Below are positions 1-11,831 of a stretch of 64,000 nucleotides of DNA, one piece after another. This stretch comes from Lantana camara (taxonomy: Eukaryota; Streptophyta; Magnoliopsida; Lamiales; Verbenaceae). Below the pieces are notes generated by a model. That model was not told the DNA's origin, did no database searches, and worked only from the letters and a program-made list of their open reading frames with translations. The stretch spans positions 82,700,001-82,764,000 of the forward strand of contig CM074862.1 of NCBI GenBank assembly GCA_037501455.1, read 5' to 3'. A program made the position numbers and the translations under genes. The first letter of the stretch is position 1. Every line of letters starts with the position of its first letter.

Positions 1-42
1 CCAAAAAAAGTAAAAATAAAAATGCAAGATCAATGAAAAAAC

Positions 43-603
43 CTTAGTTTGTTGGTCGGGGACGTGTACATCAGGCCGGGTTCGTGATGATTGCCGTTGG
101 AGTTACGTGACGGAAAAGCAATTCTTCTATTCTTATAAGCGACTACGGTTAATTGCAAAAATCCGATAAACAAGCCGTTGCGAGTTTCATGTTTGATGTA
201 CAAAGAAGAAACAAAATAAAAAAAAAAAAAACATGAGAGCAGAAAAGTACATGAAGATTAATGAAACTCCGAGCCCCACTTCCCATCCCATCTGCTCTTG
301 AATATATGGGATTTTCATTAGAGCTATCATTGCAGAAAGTGACAAGAAAGCATAATACCAGCAAAAGTTGCTTTCAAGTATTCTGTCATTATTAATGTTC
401 TCTCTGTTGTCCAATTGGTCTGCTCCAAATGCTAACGAGCACGGCCTTATAAAGCCCGAGCCAACGGACAATAAACCAAGTAAGGAAAACAAGAATGTGG
501 TTTGTGCCTGCGAAGGATGCTCACAATGTTGTGTGAGCTGATGATGATATGGAGGAGGTCTTGTTTTTGGTAACATAGCAGTTAGCCAAAGGGGGACCAT
601 TCC
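43..603 (-). pseudogene. NPF (NRT1/PTR) transporter exon, array copy 1, frameshifted
   Basis: Minus-strand translation shows the NPF/POT motif block GLLSVGSGFIRPCSLAFGADQLD followed by WYYAFLSLSAMIAL, which matches the mid-N-terminal half of proton-coupled nitrate/peptide transporters (MFS fold, plasma or vacuolar membrane). The exon is bounded by a CAG acceptor at the high-coordinate end and by CTAAG/GT at the low end, the usual place (KLR) of an NPF exon border. A long A run (T run in sense) around 221-233 shifts the frame before the SSLYIKH segment. Only this exon of the roughly 550-600 residue protein is present, so it cannot make a transporter. Confidence 0.85.
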
Positions 604-740
604 CTGATTTTAGGGAATAGATTGAACAAGTCGAGTGTTAGTACAGAAGAAGCATGAAATCAAGTACATAATAGAAAAGTTCACCTTTAATTAGTTATGT
701 ATGTACATTTTTTCAACTTCATAAAAAATTAATTTAAATT

Positions 741-935
741 AATTATGTATGTGCAATTTTCTAATTCTATTTTGATAAAATTAGAAAAGTGCACATACAT
801 TTAGAAAAGTGCACGAATGTATGTGCAATTTTCTAATTTTTCTATTTTGATAAAATTAGAAAAGTGCACATACATTTAGAAAATTGCACGAATGTACGTG
901 TAATTTTCTAATTTTATCAAAATAGAAAAGTGCAC
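741..935. repeat. Inverted-repeat block in the NPF array spacer (unit 1)
   Basis: Short modules AATTTTCTAATT and AATTAGAAAAGTGCAC alternate in opposite directions and can fold on themselves; TATGTGCAATTTTC and GAAAAGTGCACATA form the arms. Equivalent blocks lie at 2301-2475, 3843-4037, 5400-5574, 6939-7133 and 8468-8587. Their lengths are 195, 175, 195, 175, 195 and 120 bp. The block accounts for much of the unit length variation. It may be a small foldback element or simple slippage of a palindromic repeat. Confidence 0.7.
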
Positions 936-1603
936 CTATATAATTACATCCAGCGGCCATCCTCGATTAGCTGCAAAGGTAAAATAAGTATCACCTAAGA
1001 AGAGAGTACGATTTCTGTTTATATTTTCATATCATGATTGGTTTGTTTGAGTCTTCAATTTTGGTTTTCTTAATCAATCCATCCTGAATTTTTCATATTC
1101 AATTCAACTTAGTTAATTATTTTTATGTTTTTACAATAAACAAATTATTAACACTTATCCCTTTTAATATATGAAAAACTAAATAAAAAAAGGGTCAGTA
1201 ATATGAATTGATAAATGCGACTTAAGATAACCGACCCTGTAAGACTTAATGAATACTTCAATTTCTTTAACTTATTTTAAATATTTCTCCACCTATGGAC
1301 ACTAGTAGGGCCAAGAGTCTAAAAAAGACAACATACACGAACACACATAAAATACAAGAAATGCCACGTATCTTGAGGAGATAAAGAAATGCCACGTATA
1401 TTTCTGACACAAATATAACGACCCATACCCGATTATTAAACTTTAGAATTATTAGGTAATCGAAATAAATGATTGGCATTCATTTAAAATAATTAGATAA
1501 AGATATATAACTTTTAAATATTTTAGTTATTTATGATACAAACCTGTGACCCAATCGCACCCCAAAAAAAGTAAAAATAAAAATGCAAGATCAATGAAAA
1601 AAC

Positions 1604-2163
1604 CTTAGTTTGTTGGTCGGGGACGTGTACATCGAGCCGGGTTCGTGATGATAGCCGTTGGAGTTACGTGACGGAAAAGCAATTCTTCTATTCTTATAAG
1701 CGACTACGGTTACTTGCAAAAATCCGATAAATAAGCTGTTGTGAGTATCATGTTTGATGTACAAAGAAGAAACAAAATAAAAATAAAAAAACATGAGAGC
1801 AGAAAAGTACATGAAGATTAATGAAACTCCGAGCCCCACTTCCCATCCCATCTGCTCTTGAATATATGGGATTTTCATTAGAGCTATCATTCCAGAAAGT
1901 GACAAGAAAGCATAATACCAGCTAAAGTTGCTTTCAAGTAATCTGCCATTATTAATGTTCTCTCTGTTGTCCAATTGGTCTGCTCCAAATGCTAACGAGC
2001 ACGGCCTTATAAGGCCCGAGCCAACGGACAATAAACCAAGTAAGGAAAACAAGAGTGTGGTTTGTGCCTGCGAAGGATGCTCACAATGTTGTGTGAGCTG
2101 ATGATGATATGGAGGAGGTCTTGTTTTTGGTAACATAGCAGTTAGCCAAAGGGGGACCATTCC
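1604..2163 (-). pseudogene. NPF transporter exon, array copy 2, reading frame open throughout
   Basis: The same exon as in the other units, but open from WLTAMLPKTRPPP through GADQLDNRENINN, WYYAFLSLSGMIAL and FVSSLYIKHDTHNSLF to SPTNKLRFFH at the donor site. It encodes about 187 residues covering several TM helices and part of the loop that follows. The poly-A run is interrupted (aaaataaaaataaaaaa), which keeps the frame. Acceptor CAG (2164-2166) and donor GTTTTT (1601-1603) are intact. No neighbouring NPF exons occur in the window, so it is an isolated exon. It could still be spliced into a transcript if flanking exons lie elsewhere (inference). Confidence 0.85.
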
Positions 2164-3143
2164 CTGATTTTAGGGAATAGATTGAACAAGTCGAGTGTTA
2201 GTACAGAAGAAGCATGAAATCAAGTAGATAATAGAAAAGTTCACCTTTAATTAGTTATGTATGTACATTTTTTCAACTTCATAAAAAATTAATTTAAATT
2301 AATTATGTATGTGCAATTTTCTAATTCTATTTTGATAAAATTAGAAAAGTGCACGAATGTATGTGCAATTTTCTAATTTTTCTATTTTGATAAAATTAGA
2401 AAAGTGCACATACATTTAGAAAATTGCACGAATGTACGTGCGATTTTCTAATTTTATCAAAATAGAAAAGTGCACCTATATAATTACATCCAGCGGCCAT
2501 CCTTGATTAGCTGCAAAGGTAAAATAAGTATCACCTAAGAAGAGAGTACGATTTCTGTTTATATTTTCATATCATGATTGGTTTGTTTGAGTCTTCAATT
2601 TTGGTTTTCTTAATCAATCCATCCTGAATTTTTCATATTCAATTCAACTTAGTTAATTATTTTTATGTTTTTACAATAAACAAATTAATAACACTTATCC
2701 CTTTTAATATATGAAAAACTAAATAAAAAAAGGGTCAGTAATATGAATTGATAAATGCGACTTAAGATAACCGACCCTGTAAGACTTAATGAATACATCA
2801 ATTTCTTTAACTTATTTTAAATATTTCTCCACCTATGGACACTAGTAGGGCCAACAGTCTAAAAAAGACAACATGCACGTACACACATAAAATACAAGAA
2901 ATGCTACGTATCTTAAGGAGATAAAGAAATGCCACGTTTATTTCTGACAAAAATATAACGACCCATACCCGATTATTAAACTTTAGAATTATTAGGTATT
3001 CGAAATAAATGATTGGCATTCATTTAAAATAATTAGATAAAGATATATAACTTTTAAATATTTTAGTTATTTATGATACAAAGTTGTGACCCAGTCGCAC
3101 CCCAAAAAAAGTAAAAATAAAAATGCAAGATCAGTGAAAAAAC

Positions 3144-3705
3144 CTTCGTTTGTTGGTCGGGGACGTGTACATCGAGCCGGGTTCGTGATGATAGCCGTTG
3201 GAGTTACGTGACGGAAAAGCAATTCTTTTATTCTTATAAGCGACTACGGTTACTTGCAAAAATCGGATAAACAAGCTGTTGCGAGTATCATGTTTGATGT
3301 ACAAAGAAGAAACAAAATTAAAAAAAAAAAAAAACACGAGAGCAGAAAAGTACATGAAGATTAATGAAACTCCGAGCCCCACTTCCCATCCATCTGCTCT
3401 TGAATATTTGAGATTTTCATTAGAGCTATCATTGCAGAAAGTGACAAGAAAGCATAATACCAGCTAAAGTTGCTTTCAAGTAATCTGTCATTATTAATGT
3501 TCTCTCTGTTGTCCAATTGGTCTGCTCCAAATGCTAACGAGCACGGCCTTATAAGGCCCGAGCCAACGGACAATAAACCAAGTAAGGAAAACAAGAGTAT
3601 GGTTTGTGCCTGCGAAGGATGCTCACAATGTTGTGTCAGCTGATGATGATATGGAGGAGGTCTTGTTTTTGGTAACATAGCAGTTAGCCAAAGGGGGACC
3701 ATTCC
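3144..3705 (-). pseudogene. NPF transporter exon, array copy 3, frameshifted twice
   Basis: The N-terminal part reads normally (MVPLWLTAMLPKTRPPP to ISNIQEQM). One base is then missing near 3388-3392 (ccatctg where other copies have cccatctg), which shifts the frame to a short false end. The A run near 3318-3334 is also longer than in copies 2 and 4. The downstream part (SSLYIKHDTRNSLFIRFLQVT) survives in another frame. The donor-side sequence is CTTCG instead of CTTAG, so the last exon codon also differs. Confidence 0.85.
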
Positions 3706-4705
3706 CTGATTTTAGGGAATAGATTGAACAAGTCGAGTGTTAGTACAGAAGAAGCATGAAATCAAGTACATAATAGAAAAGTTCACCTTTAATTAGTTAT
3801 GTATGTACATTTTTTCAACTTCATAAAAAACTAATTTAAATTAATTATGTATGTGCAATTTTCTAATTCTATTTTGATAAAATTAGAAAAGTGCACATAC
3901 ATTTAGAAAAGTGCACGAATGTATGTGCAATTTTCTAATTTTTCTATTTTGATAAAATTAGAAAAGTGCACATACATTTAGAAAATTGCACGAATGTACG
4001 TGCAATTTTCTAATTTTATCAAAATAGAAAAGTGCACCTATATAATTACATCCAGCGGCCATCCTCGATTAGCTGCAAAGGTAAAATAAGTATCACCTAA
4101 GAAGAGAGTACGATTTCTGTTTATATTTTCATATCATGATTGGTTTGTTTGAGTCTTCAATTTTGGTTTTCTTATTCAATCCATCCTGAGTTTTTTATAT
4201 TCGATTCAACTCAGTTAATTATTTTTATGTTTTTACAATAAACAAATTAATAACACTTATCCCTTTTAATATTTGAAAAACTAAATAAAAAAAGGGTCAG
4301 TAATATGAATTGATAAATGCGACTTAAGATAACCGACCCCGTAAGACTTAATGAATACTTCAATTTCTTTAACTTATTTTAAATATTTCTCCACCTATGG
4401 ACACTAGTAGGGCCAAGAGTCTAAAAAAGACAACATACACGTACACACATAAAATACAAGAAATGCCACGTATCTTAAGGAGATAAAGAAATGCCACGTA
4501 TATTTCTGACACAAATATAACGACCCATACCCGATTATTAAACTTTAGAATTATTAGGTATTCGAAATAAATGATTGGCATTCATTTAAAATAATTAGAT
4601 AAAGATATATAACTTTTAAATATTTTAGTTATTTATGATACAAACCTGTGACCCAGTCGCACCCCAAAAAAAGGAAAAATAAAAATGCAGGATCAATGAA
4701 AAAAC

Positions 4706-5262
4706 CTTAGTTTGTTGGTCGGGGACGTGTACATCGAGCCGGGTTCGTGATGATAGCCGTTGGAGTTACGTGACGGAAAAGCAATTCTTCTATTCTTATA
4801 AGCGACTACGGTTACTTGCAAAAATCCGATAAACAAGCTGTTGCGAGTATCATGTTTGATGTAAAAAGAAGAAACAAAATAAAAAAAAAACATGAGAGCA
4901 GAAAAGTACATGAAGATTAATGAAACTCCGAGCCCCACTTCCCATCCCATCTGCTCTTGAATATATGGGATTTTCATTAGAGCTATCATTGCAGAAAGTG
5001 ATAAGAAAGCATAATAAAAGCTAAAGTTGCTTTCAAGTAATCTGTCATTATTAATGTTCTCTCTGTTGTCCAATTGGTCTGCTCCAAATGCTAACGAGCA
5101 CGGCCTTATAAGGCCCGAGCCAACGGACAATAAACCAAGTAAGGAAAACAAGAGTGTGGTTTGTGCCTTCGAAGGATGCTCACAATGTTGTGTGAGCTGA
5201 TGATGATATGGAGGAGGTCTTGTTTTTGGTAACATAGCGGTTAGCCAAAGGGGGACCATTCC
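4706..5262 (-). pseudogene. NPF transporter exon, array copy 4, reading frame open throughout
   Basis: Together with copy 2 this is the only copy with a full-length open frame (about 186 residues). It includes SGLIRPCSLAFGADQLD, FYYAFLSLSAMIAL (W changed to F relative to the other copies), IQEQMGWEVGLGVSLIF and the loop ending TNKLRFFH. The A run is short (4880-4889), which keeps the frame. Splice borders are as in copy 2. It is an isolated exon of an MFS transporter without its partners. Confidence 0.85.
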
Positions 5263-6242
5263 CTGATTTTAGGGAATAGATTGAACAAGTCGAGTGTTAG
5301 TACAGAAGAAGCATGAAATCAAGTAGATAATATAAAAGTTCACCTTTAATTAGTTATGTATGTACATTTTTTCAACTTCATAAAAAATTAATTTAAATTA
5401 ATTATGTATGTGTAATTTTCTAATTCTATTTTGATAAAATTAGAAAAGTGCACATACATTTAGAAAAGTTCACGAATGTATGTGCAATTTTCTAATTTTT
5501 CTATTTTGATAAAATTAGAAAAGTGCACGAATGCATGTACAATTTTCTAATTTTATCAAAATAGAAAAGTGCACCTATAAAATTACATCCAGCGGCCATC
5601 CTCGATTAGCTGCAAAGGTAAAATAAGTATCACCTAAGAAGAGAGTACGATTTCTGTTTATATTTTCATATCATGATTGGTTTGTTTGAGTCTTCAATTT
5701 TGGTTTTCTTAATCAATCCATCCTGAATTTTTTATATTCAATTCAACTTAGTTAATTATTTTTATGTTTTTACAATAAACAAATTAATAACACTTATCCC
5801 TTTTAATATATGAAAAACTAAATAAAAAAAGGGTCAGTAATATGAATTGATAAATGCGACTTAAGATAACCGACCCTGTAAGACTTAATGAATACTTCAA
5901 TTTCTTTAACTTATTTTAAATATTTCTCCACCTATGGACACTAGTAAGGCCAAGAGTCTAAAAAAGACAACATACACGTACACACATAAAATACAAGAAA
6001 TGCCACGTATCTTAAGGAGATAAAGAAATGCCATGTATATTTCTGACATAAATATAACGGCCCATACCCGATTATTAAACTTTAGAATTATTAGGTATTC
6101 GAAATAAATGATTGGCATTCATTTAGAATAATTAGATAAAGATATATAACTTTTAAATATTTTAGTTATTTGTGATACAAACCTGTGACCCAGTCGCACC
6201 CCAAAAAAAGTAAAAATAAAAATGCAGGATCAATGAAAAAAC

Positions 6243-6801
6243 CTTTTTTTGTTGGTCGGGGACGTGTACATCGAGCCAGGTTCGTGATGATAGCCGTTGG
6301 AGTTACGTGACGGAAAAGAAATTCTTCTATTCTTACAAGCGACTACGGTTACTTGCAAAAATCCGATAAACAAGCTGTTGCGAGTATCATGTTTGATGTA
6401 CAAATAAGAAACAAAATAAAAAAAAAAAACTTGAGAGCAGAAAAGTACATGAAGATTAATGAAACTCCGAGCCCCACTTCCCATCCCATCTGCTCATGAA
6501 TATATGGGATTTTCGTTAGAGCTATCATTGCAGAAAGTGACAAGAAAGCATAATACCAGCTAAAGTTGTTTTCAAGTAATATGTCATTATTAATGTTCTC
6601 TTTGTTGTCCAATTGGTCTGCTCCAAATGCTAACGAGCACGGTCTTATAAGGCCCGAGCCAACGGACAATAAACCAAGTAAGGAAAACAAGAGTGTGGTT
6701 TGTGCCTGCGAAGGATGCTCATAATGTTGTGTGAGCTGATGATGATATGGAGGTGGTCTTATTTTTGGTAACATAGCAGTTAGCCAAAGGGGGACCATTC
6801 C
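6243..6801 (-). pseudogene. NPF transporter exon, array copy 5, frameshifted
   Basis: Reads as an NPF exon up to FMYFSALKFF, with substitutions absent from other copies (PKIRPPP, QHYEHP, ALTKIPYIHEQM). The frame shifts in the poly-A run near 6417-6429, so the SSLYIKHD segment lies in another frame (it reads SYLYIKHDTRNSLF). The donor region has an extra T-rich stretch (accttttttt) instead of accttagttt, weakening the exon end. Confidence 0.8.
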
Positions 6802-7772
6802 CTGATTTTAGGGAATAGATTGAACAACTCGAGTGTTAGTACAGAAGAAGCATGAAATCAAGTAGAGAATAGAAAAGTTCACCTTTAATTGGTTATGTAT
6901 GTACATTTTTTCGACTTCATAAAAAATTAATTTAAATTAATTATGTATGTGCAATTTTCTAATTCTATTTTGATAAAATTAGAATAGGGCACATACATTT
7001 AGAAAAGTGCACGAATGTATGCGCAATTTTCTAATTTTTCTATTTTGATAAAATTAGAAAAGTGCAAATACATTTAGAAAAGTGCACGAATGTATGTGCA
7101 ATTTTCTATTTTTATCAAAATAGAAAAGTGCACCTATATAATTACATCCAGCGGCCATCCTCGATTAGCTGCAAAGGTAAACGAAGTATCACCTAAGAAG
7201 AGAGTACGAGTTCTGTTTATATTTTCATATGATGATTGGTTTGTTTGAGTCTTCAATTTTGGTTTTCTTAATCAATCCATCCTGAATTTTTGATATTCAA
7301 TTCAATTTAGTTAATTATTTTTATGTTTTTACAATTAACAAATTAATAACACTTATCCCTTTTAATATATGAAAAACTAAATAAAAAAAGGGTCAGTAAT
7401 ATGAATTGATAAATGCGACTTAAGATAACCGACCCCGTAAGACTTAATGAATACTTCAATTTCTTTAACTTATTTTAAATATTTCTCCACCTATGGACAC
7501 TAGTAGGGCCAAGAGTCTAAAAAAGACAACATACACGTACACACATAAAATACAAGAAATGCCACGTATATTTCTGACACAAATATAACGACCCATACCC
7601 GATTATTAAACTTTAGAATTATTAGGTATTCGAAATAAATATTGGCATTCATTTAAAATAATAAGATAAAGATATATAACTTTTAAATATTTTAGTTATT
7701 TATGATACAAACCTGTGACCCAGTCGCACCCCAAAAAAAGTAAAAATAAAAATGCAAGATCAATGAAAAAAC

Positions 7773-8330
7773 CTTAGTTTGTTGGTCAGGGACGTGTACA
7801 TCGAGCCGGGTTCGTGATGATAGCCGTTGGAGTTACGTGACGGAAAAGCAATTCTTCTATTCTTATAAGCGACTACGGTTACTTGCAAAAATCCGATAAA
7901 CAAGCTGTTGCGAGTATCATGTTTGATGTACAAAGAAGAAACAAAATTAAAAAAAAAACATGAGAGCAGAAAAGTACATGAAGATTAATGAAACTCCGAG
8001 CCCCACTTCCCATCCCATCTGCTCTTGAATATATGGGATTTTCATTAGAGCTATCATTGCAGAAAGTGACAAGAAAGCATAATACCAGCTAAAGTTGCTT
8101 TCAAGTAATCTGTCATTATTAATGTTCTCTCTGTTGTCCAATTGGTCTGCTCCAAATGCTAACGAGCACGGCCTTATAAGGCCCGAGCCAACGGACAATA
8201 AACCAAGTAAGGAAAACAAGAGTGTGGTTTGTGCCTGCGAAGGATGCTCACAATGTTGTGTGAGCTGATGATGATATGGAGGAGGTCTTGTTTTTGGTAA
8301 CATAGCAGTTAGCCAAAGGGGGACTTTTCC
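7773..8330 (-). pseudogene. NPF transporter exon, array copy 6, stop in the T run
   Basis: The frame is open from LPKTRPPP to FSALMFFF and then meets TAA, created by the sequence aaaattaaaaaaaaaaca on the plus strand. At the acceptor-side start, ggggaccatt has become ggggactttt, which removes the methionine codon seen in other copies. The rest of the exon is close to copy 4. Confidence 0.8.
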
Positions 8331-9251
8331 CTGATTTTAGGGAATAGATTGAACAAGTCGAGTGTTAGTACAGAAGAAGTATGAAATCAAGTAGAGAATA
8401 GAAAAGTTCACCTTTAATTAGTTATGTATGTACATTTTTTCAACTTCATAAAAAATTAATTTAAATTAATTATGTATGTTCAATTTTCTAATTCTATTTT
8501 GATAAAATTAGAAAAGTGCACATACATTTAGAAAAGTGCACGAATGTATATGCAATTTTCTAATTTTGTCAAAATAGAAAAGTGCACATATATAATTACA
8601 TCCAACGGCCATCCTCGGTTAGCTGCAAAGGTAAAATAAGTCTCACCTAAGAAGAGAGTACGATTTGTATTTATATTTTCATATCATGATTGGTTTGTTT
8701 GAGTCTTCAATTTTAGTTTCCTTAATCAATCCATCCTGAATTTTTGATATTCAATTCAAATTTGTTAATTATTTTTATGTTTTTACAATAAACAAATTAA
8801 TAACACTTATCCCTTTTAATATATGAAAAACTAAATAAAAAAAGGGTCAGTAATATGAATTGATAAATGCGACTTAAGATAACTGACCCTGTACGACTTA
8901 ATGAATACTTCAATTTCAACTTATTTTAAATGTTTCTTCACCTATGGACACTAGTAGGGCCAAGAGTCTAAAAAAGACGACATACACGTACACACATAAA
9001 ATACAAGAAATGCCACGTATCTTAAGGAGATAAAGAAATGCCACGTATATTTCTGACACAAATATAACGACCTATACCCGATTATTAAACTTTAGAATTA
9101 TTAGGTATTCGCAATAAATGATTGGCATTCATTTAAAATAATTAGATAAAGATATATAACTTTTAAATATTTTAGTTATTTATGATACAAACCTGTGACC
9201 CACTTGCCCTCCAAAAAAATAAAAATAAAAATGCAAGATCAATGAAAAAAC

Positions 9252-9797
9252 CTTAGTTTGTTGGTCGGGGACGTGTACATCGAGCCGGGTTCGTGATGAT
9301 AACCTTTGGAGTTACGTGACTGAAAAGCAATTCTTCTATTCTTATAAGCAACTACGGTTATTTGCAAAAATCCGATAAACAAGCTATTGCGAGTATCATG
9401 TTTAATTTACAAAGAAGAAAAAAAAAACATGGGAGCAGAAAAGAACAAGAAGATTAATGAAACTCCGAGCCCCACTTTCCATCCCATCTGCTCTTGAATA
9501 TGGGATTTTCATTAGAGCTACCAAAGCCGAAAGTGACGAGAAAGCATAATACCAGCTAACGTAGTTTTCAAGTAATTTGTCATTATTAATGTTCTCTCTG
9601 TTGTCCAGTTGGTCTGCTGCAAATGCTAATGAGCACGGCTTTATAAGGCCCGAGCCAACGGACAATAAACCAAGTGAGAAAAACAAGAGTGTGGTTTGTG
9701 CCTGTGAAGGATGCTCACAATGTTGTGTGAGCTGATGATCTTATGGAGGAGGTCTTGTTTTTGGTAACATGGCAGTTAGCCAAAGGTGGACCATTCC
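9252..9797 (-). pseudogene. NPF transporter exon, array copy 7 (partial unit), most diverged
   Basis: The most divergent copy. It reads SLGLLSVGSGLIKPCSLAFAADQLD (GADQLD altered to AADQLD) and SWYYAFSSLSALVAL, then a frameshift after KIPY. The exon is 546 bp because of small deletions, including three bases near 9499. The unit breaks off about 36 bp after the exon at ~9833, where the ycf1-like sequence begins. Its greater divergence fits an older edge copy of the array. Confidence 0.8.
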
Positions 9798-9835
9798 CTG
9801 ATTTTAGAGAATAGATTGAACAAGTCGAGTGTCGT

Positions 9836-10207
9836 ATAGCTAAAAATCCAATTTTAAGAAAACGACATTCAAAGAAAATTTTTAAAAAACGGCATTCAAA
9901 GAAAAAAGACCAATTAATGGATTCCAAAAACCAATTTAAAGTAGATTCATTATCTAATGAAAAAGAAAAATTTCAAAAATACTCTAGATATGAATTTTTG
10001 TCATATAAATTTATTAATTATGAAAATCAAAGGGCATTTTTTTTTACGGATCCTCATTTCAAGGAAATAAGAATCAAGAGATTTCTTATAAGACACCTAA
10101 AGAAAACCCTTTGTATAGGTAGGGAGACCTCTCTCTTAATAATTATTTTGGAAAATTCGATCCTCGATATCTATATCTGGAAAAAACAGAAGACGGCTGA
10201 CACTCTT
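9836..10207 (+). pseudogene. ycf1-like plastid fragment (probable nuclear plastid DNA)
   Basis: The frame is open from about 9836 to the stop at 10208. The part up to about 10030 (basic KKRHSKK repeats, then SLSNEKEKFQKYSR and FLSYKFINYENQ) resembles the lysine-rich variable region of plastid Ycf1/Tic214 as I remember the family. After ENQ the likeness stops: the remaining ~55 residues (DPHFKEIRIKRFLIRHLKK) are not recognised, so a second break near 10030 is likely. It is a fragment of a protein of well over 1500 residues and sits at the end of the NPF array. An alternative is an unrelated lysine-rich chance frame. Confidence 0.5.
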
Positions 10208-11694
10208 TAAATGTGATACGTACATTGGCATTTTAACCCGACATGCATTGTTAAGTGTTTACTTGATAGGAGCTCTCCCTACCTCATTTATCAAGTATTA
10301 CTTCACCCGAGATACAACTGAGTTATGAGAAGGAAAATAATTGGGGTTGCAAAGTATAGACCAAAAAGGAAAGAGCTATTGCGAGGTCGAGAAAAGCAGT
10401 CGGGAGTTGGAATGGAAGAAGTGGGTTATTATTCCTACTAATCGCTTCAAAGGTAAACGTGAGATAAAATTTTCGGACAGGTGGTGAGATTGGAACCACT
10501 TATATCAAGGAAGCTGAGTGAAGGAGTCAAGAATCTTTAAAGAAAGAAGCGATGTTATTAGCCAACGGATAAGAATAACCATTCTTAAGGGCGAGAGTGA
10601 CCGGGAAATGACTTCAAATTTATGGATTAGCTCAAACATACTATTTTCAATAGAAACAACAAAAATGTAAGAGTTACCATCAATGGGATCTCTTGGAAGT
10701 GGAAAAAGGAAAAGAATTAGATGATTCTGACATTTGATATTCTTTAAGGTTGGGATGAGAAAAATTTTGAGAAGAATTTCCACAAGGAGAAGCACTTCAA
10801 GGATCGGAAATAGGTATTCAAGAAATGGTGGGAGATTTAGCACTCGGTAAAATTTCAAGACCGAGGTGAGGAAGACTTCGCTAATAATACTAGAAGAGAC
10901 AAGTGCCCTGATAGATGAGGATACGGATTCAAAGAATTGAAAACTTAATGGATAAGACGGGGTAAGACTTCCAGAATAATATTGGAAGAGGTATGCGCTT
11001 CAAGAGTTAAAGTTAAGTATTCGAGAAGGGTTTGGTAAGGGAAGGCATCGAATAGGTGATGCCGATCAAATTATCACATTTTGTGATGAACAAAGTAAGA
11101 GTTAATTTAACCGAGCGGGGAAGTGGAATACCCAGGAAGGAATACATAGTTTAAACAAAAGAGAATACGGATTGTCAGTTGTTTTCCATAATGAACTGGA
11201 GACACTATCAGGATTGAGGACTATGATTCGAGTAATAAAGATTAGATCAAGTAATTGAGGAACCGGGTACAATTCGTGATGAGAAGAGAGTTAATTAGGT
11301 TACAGGCGAGCAAACACTCAAGAGCGGAGTAACGGATTGTGATGGCTAGTAAAGATAAGAGAATCCATCGTAGAATGAAGACCGAGTAATCATGGAAGTA
11401 TTGAGTACCTCGGGCATTTTCCAACAGGACACTACAGGCAAAAGAACCTCCAACATCAAATCAAGTGTTGAAACGGATTACCACTATAGACGTTTTCTAA
11501 AGCAGCGGTGAACTGTACACTTAACCATGCATATCACTTGCATCATGGAATTGCATTATTGTTGTATATCCTTTCTTGTTAGTAGCAAGTTGCTTTTATA
11601 TGAAGGGTAATTGATGTGTTTGATCTTGTCCTACTTGTTCCATATGTGACATGTTTATATAATTGTTCTCTTGATTTGTTCTCAATGCTTGTTT

Positions 11695-11798
11695 GAGAGA
11701 CGGGGTTCTCTCATTGCTTGTTTGAGAGACGTTCTCTCACTATTTGTTTGGGAGACGGGGTTCTCTCGTTGGTTGTTTGAGAGATGGGGCTCTCTCTC
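11695..11798 (+). repeat. Minisatellite of four short hairpins upstream of the family X polypurine tract
   Basis: Four repeats spaced about 25-29 bp apart share TTGTTTGAGAGACGGGGTTC. In each, GAGAGA (or GGGAGA) is matched by TCTCTC across a short loop: GAGAGACGGGGTTCTCTC (11695-11712), a shortened form at 11724-11738, a GGGAGA form at 11750-11767, and a form with ATGGGGC loop at 11779-11798. The loop and part of the arms vary while pairing is kept. Confidence 0.75.
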
Positions 11799-11831
11799 AT
11801 CGCTTGTTTTAAAATTTTAAAACTCAAGAAT

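Larger units (their letters stand above)
1..9833. repeat. Tandem array of ~1.5-kb units carrying one NPF transporter exon each
   Basis: Head-to-tail units begin at 1, 1562, 3102, 4664, 6201, 7731 and 9211, giving lengths of 1561, 1540, 1562, 1537, 1530 and 1480 bp and a last partial unit ending near 9833. Each unit has a ~560-bp minus-strand exon of an NPF (NRT1/PTR) transporter and about 1 kb of AT-rich, intron-like DNA. The units look about 97-98% alike by eye. Length differences come mainly from the short inverted-repeat block in the spacer and from a poly-A run inside the exon. The array may continue left of the window. Unequal crossing-over is the simplest origin (inference). The spacer holds no other gene that I recognise. 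Confidence 0.95.

Noticed and set aside
1267..1479. A 70-codon minus-strand frame repeated in units 1-4 of the NPF array
   Set aside because: It recurs only because the spacer recurs; it lies in intron-like AT-rich DNA and has no recognisable domain.
10505..10858. 117-codon minus-strand frame
   Set aside because: Hydrophobic, no known family, and opposite in strand to the presumed LTR element; likely chance.
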